A stretch of DNA of 64,000 nt from Trichuris trichiura (taxonomy: Eukaryota; Nematoda; Enoplea; Trichinellida; Trichuridae). Made by a program: the position numbers and the translations under genes. Under the pieces are notes generated by a model. It was not told the origin of the DNA, made no database searches, and was given only the letters and a program-made list of their open reading frames with translations. This document shows, piece by piece, positions 55,250 through 64,000 of the stretch (position 1 is its first letter; every line of letters begins with the position of its first letter). The DNA lies in the NCBI GenBank assembly GCA_037903355.1, contig JBAJFE010000042.1, forward strand, positions 1,996,001 to 2,060,000. The letters are read 5' to 3'.

Positions 55250-58200
55250 TTGACTTTGGATAAAGCGTTCACAAAAAAAGTTAATTATTACTTGGCGGTT
55301 CTAGCCAATGCAGCTTTGAAGAAACAGGCATTTTATTTAGACGTTTTTTTACTTACTGACCAAATGAAAGAGCATCAGAAAGGCACTGTTATGCTAAAGA
55401 CAATACTGAAATATCATGGCTGGTCAGAAGCGGTACAAGTTAAGAATATAACCGGTGCGGTTAGTGAATCAGCTCTGCGAAGTGGTGAGCTTCTTACTCC
55501 TAAATTTTTACCACAGGAAATTTTTGCCTTCAGCCATCGACATTAAAAGGAATGCTTCCTATGTCATAATCAGCTTTATTTCCAACCAAGTAACCCGAAA
55601 ATCGCTGCTTGCTCTTTCAAGGAAGTTAAATTTGTGGGTTGTTCAAATTGCTGAAGAATTCGCGGCCACTACCAACTGGAAAAATGGTAATGCTCTATTT
55701 TTTGCATGCGAGCATACTTTTACTTATAACAGGTTATTGAAAACACTCTCTTCCTTGGACTTTATAAAATAAAAGCCAATTTAATTGTTTCCTGTGTTAT
55801 TTATCGTGGGACATTATTCATAAGCAGTAAAGGCAGGCATAAATCTAAATTAATGCGGGAGGACTGGTCTTCATTAGGAAAAAACTAATTTATACAACTG
55901 AGAAACTTTTTGACAACTTTCTGATACATAAAAAAACATACTTTCACCGCATTTAGATCGACCGAATGAGTATGTTGTCATAACTACACCTTGGACAACA
56001 ATGCTTGGTGCGGTCATCTCGGTACTAACGGATGCAAATATGGTTAATCTCACAATTGTTTATGATGAAGAATACGGTAGGAGTCTGTTTCTTTCTTTTG
56101 CTATTTGCTTACTTTCAGAATCGTTAGCCAAGCAGCTGCCCATCGAACTTAGGAGAAACGCACCAGTTCAACTTATTATGCTTGGTTCTCTCATCAAAAG
56201 GCGTGGGTCAAATACGTTCTGTTTAAAAGTAACTTTTGCCAGTAACATCGTGATAATGACTAACACTGAAGCCGCCGAGCAATTCCTTGGGGAAATTGCG
56301 AATTGCGCCAGTATTCTGGAAAAATTTGTTTTTACAAAAGTAGGGATATTCTGCTGCTCTCTTTAAGCCCACTGTCGCCTGCTTTGAAGGATTGCATGTC
56401 TTCCTCAAATCTAACCACTTATGCAGACGTCTTGTGGATACGCCCACATTTTGTCAAAATACCGACATGTATAGATGCAGTTATAAGTTGGACAGTGGCA
56501 GGTAGACTTCAGAATGGATTGTTCATAATAGGCAGGGAGGTCTGAACAGTACAGCATTAAAACCTTTGCAGGTACTTTTCAACCTTTTTAGTTAGAAATT
56601 GCATTTTACGATGACATTGCTCGTCTGGTGGTTAGCCTAACAGAAGCACCAGCAAGAAGCGATTCTATCTCTGAGGCGGTATACTCATGCTTAGTGAAAA
56701 AGCCGACTATGGACAGTTTCTGCAATGAGTCGAAAGTAGGACTCATTTATTGGGATATTAACCAAAGCTCTTCCATAATAGTGCAATGGGATGCGATTAT
56801 TCGGCGCCTACCATGAAACAGTGAACGGCATTTTCCAGCAGGATGTTTCGCTAAAGCTGTATAGAATAATTTGCAATGAAAGACAAAGAGAAACTTTTCT
56901 GGTAAAGATATAGTGGCACGTTTAAAACACGATATGAGTTTTCCAGGTGGCGAAATGGTCAACGACGACCGGACTTAGGAACTTCTACAGGACCAGACTA
57001 ACCAAAGACGCTGTCAACTTACGTCATTACCGCGTTGTTACATACATGGTTCATGCAAATTTCCTTGCGCAGAGCGGCCATTCTGAAATGTTTTAGTTTA
57101 GAGAGCACCTTTCGTATATCGAAGAGACTTCGAAAATGGAACTTGGCTTTATTATGGTTATTGTATCGACATACTTGAAACGTTGAGCAGGAATCTTAAC
57201 TTCACCTATGAAATTTATGAAGTAGAGGATGGCGAATATGGGAGAAAAAATGCCATCGGTCGAATGAACGGTCTGGCTGCAGAATTGTTCAATGGAGTAA
57301 GTGCGTTCATCCTCAAGGCACTCCCAAGTTGCAATGCAATACAAAAGAGCACATTTAAGCAGGCCTTAATGGCTCAATATATATTTTTAGTTTCTTACTT
57401 TTTTATATTTTAACCGTGCCGCTTAACTACTCTCAGACATGGTGAGACAGCATCTTTAAGAACTATTGCTATCTGCCTTTAGGATGCAAATATTGCATTA
57501 GCCTCCTTTGTACCTACGGCTGAACGTGAGGCTCTGGTTGATTTTTCCTGCCCATTCCACGAAGTAACAGGTCTGGCAGTTTTGCTTAAGGATCATGCCA
57601 GAGAAAGTGCTCTCGTACTGCTAACAATTGCGACTTGGCGCGTTTGGCTTGCGGTGATAGCTGCGTTCCTAATCACTAGCCTCATCATCAGCGCGTTCGA
57701 TTGTTTGAGCCCTTTCAGCGGACGAAATAATTATAAAAGCTATGGGCACGGCGAAAATCCATTGCATACATTTACCTTAGCCGAAAGCTTTTGGTTTTGT
57801 TTGACGAGCTGCTCCCTCCAGGGCAAGTATAAATATTTAAGTTGTTTCTATACTTTATCTTGCTTTCGATTGTTAAACATGGTCAGATGAAACGTAAGAG
57901 GGATAATCGGAAAGTTCCCGGAAAAACGGTGCAGTATCTAACAGGACGGCAACTGATGGGCCAAAACATGTTTAATCTTCGTCTCCGTTATTTTCAGACT
58001 TGCGCGGAAACGTAGCCTTATCTGATGCTGCGCCAGTGTGGTACAAACTGCTCCTAAAGTAAACGTTGTTTTCGTGATAAGGAAAATCTTCGTTCTGAGG
58101 TCAGAGCTATCATTAAACTTCTATCCAAACTTGGTTGGCAGCCAAGGAGGGTTATTCAATCTTTGCAGCAGGTTTAGAGAGGTAGTGCACCATCTAAACC

Positions 58201-61200
58201 AGTTGCCTATGAGTGGATAAGGCGTTTCAAGGAAGGAAGAGAGGCCATCAAAGACGACCAGAGAGTGAGAAGACCAGCAACCGCAACCAGCGATGGAACT
58301 GTAGCCTTTGTCCGGAACCTAATGGAAGGAGACCGCAGAATTGCCATCAGGAGGATTGCTAGAATGGCTGCAATCTCCCACCATTCAGTATGTGGAATAC
58401 TGCATGAAACCCTTGGTCTGAGGAAGCTTTCAACTCGGTGGGTCCCAAAAGCGTTGCGCGAAGAACAGCTGGTTCAACGCGTTAAGTTTTCTCGGGACCT
58501 TTTAACGAAGATTGAAGCAAATGAAACCAGGTTTTTTGACCGTACCGTCACGGGAGATGAAACATGGATCTACCAATATGACCCCGAGAGCAAGATTCAA
58601 TCTAAGCAGTCGTTACTGAAGAGGTCAGCAGATCCAGTCAAATTCAAAGCGGAGCGGTCGGCTAGAAATGTTGTGGCGACCATATTCTAGGACTCAGACG
58701 CAGTAATTCTGACTGACTTCCTCGAGGGAGAGCGAACGGTCACGGCAAGTTGTTACAAAGCGGTATTGAGAAAATTAAAGACTGCACTGGCAAGAAAATG
58801 GCGTGGGCACTTGCACCTTAGTGTCCTTTTCCATCACGATAGCGCGCCTGCTCATTCGTCAAGGATCTTGAGGAATGTTCTTCGTGAGTTTCAGTGGGAA
58901 GTCATTCCACACCCTCACTACAATCAGATCTTGTCCTGTCAGAGTTTTTCCTCTTTACAAAGTTAAAAGAACATTCAAAAGGCATGCTGTTCGAGTTAAT
59001 GCAAGACGCGAAACGCGTCGTCTCGACATAGTGCAATACACAGCCTCCAGGATTCTCAAGGAAAGTCTGCAAAAGTGCCTAGAGGTTGACGGAAGATATG
59101 TTGAGAAATAAGTTTGATATCCTTGCAAATAGAGTTCTTACTGAAGTTTTCCGGGAACTTTTCGAACAACCCTCGTATGTCTCAAAAAATTTCGCATTTT
59201 TGTACGAATCTATATGTCTCAACAAGGTTGACCCTCTTCTTTGTTCCTTAGGCATTTAATCAGATTTCTGACGCAAGAACACTGCTTCAAAAGCCTGTGT
59301 TATTAGAAAATTTAACTAAAATTTTTTTGCGGTATTTCCAACCCGTTTTGTGAAAAACGTTAATACGGAGCTTTCGGGTCTCTCTGTGGCCCGTCATCAG
59401 CCCGGAGAGAACAAAAAGAACAAAATGCTTTGACATTTTTAGGAACAGAACACTTTCCAATGAACCTGAGTGGGCGAGTGGTCGCAACTGCTTGGTGGTT
59501 GTTCTGCTTCTTGTTTTTGGCATTTTACAGTGCAAGCATTGCTGCTTTGCTCAGCTTCCGAAATGTGGCTAAACCGATTACGCAGTTAGAACAACTGTTC
59601 CAACAAAATGGAATTAAGTACAGCGTTGTGGCAGACAGCTCAGCAGGATACTACTTCTCGCGACTAGCAGAATTAGAAGATCTGATGGATCTGTAATCAT
59701 CATTATTCTGAAAGACTTTAACTAAATGAAAATTTTACAGACAGTGGAGAACATCTATGATCAAATCTTCATTCGATCTAGAAAGCAAAGTTATGTTAGG
59801 ATACTGGGATTACCCTTTTCAAATTTCTTATCGCCAACTATGGAAACTTATGCGAGACGTTGGAATGCCAGAAACAATTGACGAAGCTGTCAGCAGAGTG
59901 TTAGCGTCTCCCTCACCTACTCACGGCTTCGCATTTATTGGTTAGTATGGCATGGAACTTTTGACCCTCAAGAGGTTGAATTTCTTTGCGTGCGCTTAAT
60001 CATGCATTTGCAGCAACGGAACCCACAGTCGAATTTCTGGAAATGTCTGACTGTAATTTACGAATGGTGAAGTCTAAGCTGTTTGCTCGACACTACGCCA
60101 TAGGAGTTCAGCAGGGCTCAGAGCTTGGTCCGCTTGTGTCAAAACAGTAAGCTGATACCTTCATGTCGATTATTATTTACCAACTTTTCATTTTGATAAA
60201 GAAGACACAAAATCGGAAAAAGGGATGATGCAAAGAAACGTTTTCTTTGTCTTTTACTGTTCAAGGCAAATTTTTGAACGTAGATCCATCAGTATTAATA
60301 AAGTCAAACTTGCTTTCACAAATGTTATATTAGTATTATGTAGGAACGACTGTGCCAGCTGACTGTCCTCAATGACTGAAGTTTTCGACGGTGCAGTCGT
60401 AAGCTTTACATGGTCGATTGGACAGCCTCACGCCTCTGCCTTGAGCGCGAATATTTATCTCATTTCAGAGTCCGTTCAGGAAAGACTTAATCGCTGCGCT
60501 CAAAACACTCAAATCGGTCAACCTGCGCTTTTGTTTTCCCTTTTGATCTGCCATCTGATGACAGAATCCGAGGGATTAGCTCCGGTTGATTATTCTGCAT
60601 GCATTAAACCAAGTTCAACTACGACTCCATCTAAGAGTACCATTTACTCGCTGATAAATCAAGAAAAAGCAAATTGAACAATCAAGCCAAAAATTTGTAA
60701 TAAATTCTGATGCGATGAAAAATCATTCCAGTTGCAATCAAATTCTTTGGATCAGTCGTCCGACTGTTCACGCGCTTAGATACAGTTATTAATGTTTCTG
60801 GAAAGGGTCCCTATTTAGTTATAAAGCAGAAACATAACGAAGTCTTGCTTTCAACCATTGCCCAATGAAACGTAGATACGGATTTTTTAAACGTTTATCA
60901 ATACGAGAATCTCTAAGGAGAAGTTGGATAGCAGAAATCCACTTTTATTTTTGAACTAGAGTTTATTAGCAATAGCGACATTGTAATAAGCAAATAAGAA
61001 TCACCAAGTGGTTGCGCATGGTGAAATAAAATTTTAGGCTATCTATCATTGCTGTAGTCATCGAGTCTAGTTGTTAGGAAAGACGCTTACATTTCTATGT
61101 ATACACCAGCGCTGAGTTGAGTTTCTTTTACGGAAATTTTGTCCCGTTGATAATATTTTTATTATTCCGTAGCTTTCGGGTCAAACGAGACCCGTCTTCA

Positions 61201-61687
61201 GCGGAATAATAAAAATATTATCAACGGGACAAAATTTCCGTAAAAGAAACTCAACATGAAACTATACGGTCCCGTACCAAGAAGTTACATTTACAAAACC
61301 AGCGCTGAGTATTCCATTTGTAAAGGATGGTTTTTTGTTCCTTGCTTAGCTGTCATCGCTAAAGCCTAATTGCATTGCAGAATTCTTCTTCTAAAGGCTG
61401 ATGGATTTATGGGACAGCTGAAGAAAAAATGGTGGAACGAGAGTGGAAAGGGTTCTTGTGAATATGTAGAACCAAAATCTGAAGAAGTTGACATGTATGA
61501 CATAAGTTCATTGTTTTTCGTCGTCATTGTTGGAATACTGCTGTCCATTTTGCAACTGATGCTGCAACGGCGGGTGCGCAAGTCTAACAGAAGGAACAGG
61601 ATTCGTGACCAAGGCGCTGCCGTTGCCACTCATTCCAAAAGATTCTCAATATGGTCTACGACATCAGAAAATGATTACTTCAGTTAG
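55250..61687 (+). CDS. Divergent ionotropic glutamate receptor, gene 1
   Basis: Traceable exons: 55250 (or 55341)-55484, 55534-55686, 55957-56076, 56119-56339, 56390-56539, 56592-56780, 56839-56901, 56947-57048, 57102-57296, 57483-57822, 59443-59692, 59741-59940, 60014-60146, 60471-60516, 61397-61687. The first eight give the amino-terminal domain and linker (VAKWSTTTGL, LRHYRVVTYM). S1 follows (RAPFVYRRDFENGTW, YGYCIDILETLSRNLNFTYE, REALVDFSCPF), then M1, the pore (ESFWFCLTSCSLQG), M3 (WWLFCFLFLAFYSASIAALL), S2 (CNLRMV, YAIGVQQGS), GQLKKKWW, and M4 (ISSLFFVVIVGILLSILQLM). The SYTANLAAF gate is degraded to FYSASIAAL. The ligand Arg is kept (PTAEREALVDF), while the usual Ser-Thr and Glu of S2 are not evident, so glutamate binding is doubtful. 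The signal-peptide exon was not found. Introns are mostly about 45-50 bp; the one after 57822 uses a GC donor and holds a mariner. The short exon 60471-60516 is the least certain. Confidence 0.9.
57895..59177 (+). pseudogene. Mariner transposon, copy B, disabled
   Basis: TA at 57895-57896 and 59176-59177 borders TIRs (left AGAGGGATAATCGGAAAG, right CGAGGGTTGTTCGAAAAG). The transposase begins near 58150 and is open from 58265 to 58690: helix-turn-helix (VAYEWIRRFKEGREAIKDD), WVPKALREEQL, first catalytic Asp in TGDETWIYQYDPESK. It stops at TAG 58688, continues in frame to HHDSAPAHSS (second Asp), and shifts before SDLVLSEFFLFTKL (third Asp, DD34D type). It lies inside an intron of the glutamate receptor in the same orientation and is better preserved than copy A. 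Confidence 0.92.
59365..59405 (-). ncRNA. Hammerhead-like ribozyme motif, copy 8
   Basis: Minus strand: CCGGG, CTGATGA, C, GGGCC...GACCC, GAAA, GCTC, CGT. Stem II and stem I are weakened by mismatches. It lies between mariner B and the next receptor exon, 38 bp before the acceptor at 59442. No target duplication found. Confidence 0.62.
61105..61309. mobile_element. Fold-back element, hammerhead at the apex
   Basis: ACCAGCGCTGAG at 61105-61116 and 61298-61309 flanks a 181-bp insert. Arms 61118-61169 and 61202-61253 are perfect complements (GTTGAGTTTCTTTTACGGAA at the outer end), with the ribozyme between them and the tail ATACGGTCCCGTACC after the right arm. It lies in the last intron of the glutamate receptor gene. 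Confidence 0.87.
61167..61204 (-). ncRNA. Hammerhead-like ribozyme motif, copy 9
   Basis: Minus strand: CCG, CTGAAGA, C, GGGTC, loop TCGTTT, GACCC, GAAA, GCTA, CGG. The flanking arms extend stem I to about 52 perfect base pairs, which defines stem I and the 4-base GCUA segment unambiguously. Confidence 0.77.
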
Positions 61688-63293
61688 ATCATTTGAAGTT
61701 CAGAAATAAACTGCGCAATTTATGAAAGCCTTTACCTGCAGAGAATAATCGCCTCGGTGATGCATTACGGTGCCATATTAATTTCGCAACGTTGCCATAC
61801 TAAATGCGATTGCATGCACCGAAACATGGAATAGAAATAAGCGACCAGACGTCGTAGCTGATAGAAATTATTAAGCTCTTCAAGACAGGCCGTCTGAACC
61901 GCTACAGTTTTCTTTTTTTCCTGACAGTGTAACATACTCAGGCTGTTATTTCAATGCTCCATGGTTTCTTAAACGCGATTTCAGTTAGCGTTTGCTTCTT
62001 TTGATTATTGGTGGCGTGTCTCCGGTCTCATTACTAGGAGACATAATGACTTTACAAACTGGCACCCGGCGTAGCCTGTTATTAAAAACAACAAACTTCT
62101 GGCCGAATAGTGGCTCGAAATCTAAGCGCAATAGTTTTGCCTCCTGAACTGGACAGCGAACCATAATTTAATTTTTAATTCTCCTAATGGTAAAACAACA
62201 AACACGTTTTTATCATGGATTGTCAGGTCATGTGCAGCTGTTCAAAAAGGTATACCTTCCATCTCAAAGATGCTCACGCTAACTAATAAGTTTGAGAGGA
62301 ATCATAATAGAGTTAAAAATAAAAAGGAGGCTGTATCTGTCTACCACTTAGCGTAGCAAGGGTCAGCCTTAAATGCCTTTCACGGGTTGCCATGTAACTA
62401 AAGCTCGCATATCGCCACATGTAAAACGTTTGGAAGCTTCCCACAGAGCGAACTTCAGTTGACCTATTTCCTATAGCAGCCTCCATGGAACTGTGTGGGA
62501 TGGAAGATTGACTAGTCAAGCATTTTTAGTAGCTATTCATAGTCCCCTTAATTACAAGTAAAATTGCTGTAAATGTGCTAAATGTTAAATTTATGAATTC
62601 TACAGGTATAAATTAATTGTACTAGCATTTATTAATATTTTATCTATTGTCATTTAACTGGTCATAAGCTATCTATAAGTTGTGAAGGACAGATGGAAGG
62701 AATAAATATGAAGAAGTATTAAATTGTAATATTCCCAAGTTGACGCACTCCGGAAATGATAAATAAATGTATCCATGAGAAATAATGCGTTGCAGTATAA
62801 TGAATGCTCCAAACGCACGACTGATGCCTTATTAATGAAGAAAACTAATATGAAAGGATGCTGAAAACTGTCCGCTGTATTTCGTTTCGCTTTCATTACC
62901 AGAAAAGAAGCATGAGCGAGCTGCGTATTAGTTTTTGGTTAATTCTAATGTATACAGAATGCATGCTGGTCACAGTAGTTACCGAAGCTAAAATCGGTAG
63001 GTGAATTCATAGCTGCCATTGCTTTTTTATTATTTCATGTTCTTTATACTGGGCAAAAACTATTCGTTATAAGACAAATGAAAAGTGATACGTGAACTGG
63101 ATAAGCATATAGTAAGACGTTTTTCCATAAAAATGAAAATGTCCTCTTTTTCAATATTCTTCTGTACATCCCTGAAATCAAAGGGTTTCATCTCGTTTAA
63201 AGAACATGAAAAGCTGTTACAAAACACTATATTGAAAAGTCATGCTTCTCTGTTATGATAAAACTATTTGCTAACTGAATCAACATTCTGCAG
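61688..63293. other. Intergenic spacer between the two glutamate receptor genes
   Basis: AT-rich. It must contain the 3' end of gene 1 and the promoter plus first (signal peptide) exon of gene 2, neither of which I could place. Confidence 0.5.
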
Positions 63294-64000
63294 TTAGCTT
63301 CAGTGTTTTCAGTTTTGGTTACAGAAGGCAAAAAGGAGCACGACGTCTGGATTCACCAGATACAAGTCATTGCTCAATACCAGGCACAAGACGCATTAGA
63401 AACTGAATTCATGGTTCCACACGCGAATGAAACCCTTTCCCAGAAAGGTGGAAAGTGGGCATGGAAAGAAAACAGATAAATGATATAATCTGAAATCTTT
63501 TAGCCGTTTCCAATACTGCAGTCAAAAGCACTGCTTTGGTACTCATAAGCTTTGTCCTAAATTCAACTGCTCAAATGGCTTTGAGGTCCTATGCGCAACG
63601 GAAAAATATTTGCATGATTCAGCTGAACTTTGAGTGCAAGGAAACTCAAAATCATCTTCAGGACGGTAATCTTATTATTAATAGCAAAAATATGGGCAAT
63701 GACATTTATGCATTTGAAGTTTTCTATAGTCATAATAAGACAAAACGAACTCCCCTTAGAGAGGGTGCAGACTAAAAGTAGCATGTGCCAATTTATGAAC
63801 TTCATTTCTCTCGCTTAAGATGCAGATGATCAGTTCCTGTTGATACAACCGCCGTGGATAACTATGGCCAACTTCCTTTCATCACTGACTGAAGAAATGG
63901 ACCAAAGCGATATTGTGATTCTTTATGATGAAGCTCACTGTAATAAACATCTTAATCCTCATACAAAATTTCATAATATAATTTATACAGCTTTCATAAA
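63294..64000 (+). CDS. Ionotropic glutamate receptor-like, gene 2 (5' part only)
   Basis: Exons 63294-63447, 63504-63665 and 63820-63939 repeat the plan of gene 1's first three exons, with the same phase-1 junctions. Matching landmarks are VTEGKKEHDVWIHQI against LTDQMKEHQKGTVML, STALVLISFVLNSTAQMALR against ASYVIISFISNQVTRKSLLA, and QPPWITM...DIVILYDEAH against TTPWTTM...NLTIVYDEEYG. It therefore encodes the start of a paralogous amino-terminal domain and arose by tandem duplication. The rest lies beyond the window. The initiating exon was not found. Confidence 0.78.

Noticed and set aside
56300..56400. Apparent frameshift in the glutamate receptor amino-terminal domain
   Set aside because: A 50-bp intron (56340-56389, GTAGGG to TTGAAG) joins the two frames in phase 0, so no shift is needed.
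1..64000. CRISPR arrays, bacterial operons, rRNA or tRNA clusters
   Set aside because: No spaced direct repeats or conserved RNA genes were seen, and the spliced genes show the DNA is eukaryotic.

Overview
The window looks like nuclear DNA of a nematode. It is AT-rich, its genes are split by many 40-55 bp introns, and it carries an interstitial array of TTAGGC, the nematode telomere motif. Large spaces between genes and divergent seven-helix receptors would fit a clade I (Dorylaimia) worm, but that placement is inference. No CRISPR, rRNA or tRNA gene was recognised.

Left part (1-34.5 kb): gene-poor and repeat-rich. Two related seven-transmembrane receptor genes lie on the minus strand (1-5827, partial; 21269-24129), each with the first helix on its own exon followed by a long phase-1 intron. 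Around them are a dead mariner (16493-17656), a tandem pair of truncated Penelope-like retroelements (PLE) with GIY-YIG endonuclease remnants (18303-20151), a terminal-inverted-repeat element (about 2536-3026), a 2.9 kb near-palindrome (29086-32012) and several hairpins.

Middle (34.6-47.0 kb): two well-supported conserved genes. The minus-strand pcf-11 gene (34623-41623) encodes a pre-mRNA cleavage factor; its third intron holds a 1075-bp TIR element with the telomeric array inside. The plus-strand paxillin gene pxl-1 (43869-47001) has LD motifs and four LIM domains; one intron holds an opposite-strand gene for a small Pro/Ala-rich membrane protein.

Right part (47-64 kb): a repeat-rich spacer, then a complete divergent ionotropic glutamate receptor gene of 15 traceable exons (55250-61687). 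One of its introns holds a mariner and a ribozyme-like unit. A paralogue with the same exon plan starts at 63294 and runs off the window.

The most unusual signal is a dispersed family of nine short hammerhead-ribozyme-like units (CUGANGA ... GAAAGCU[C/A]), five of them in or beside PLE-type insertions with 12-14 bp target duplications. Several sit in fold-back (palindromic) elements, and one fold-back has lost the ribozyme. They look like non-autonomous units mobilised by the PLE machinery. Every copy carries one extra C between CUGANGA and stem II, so activity needs testing.
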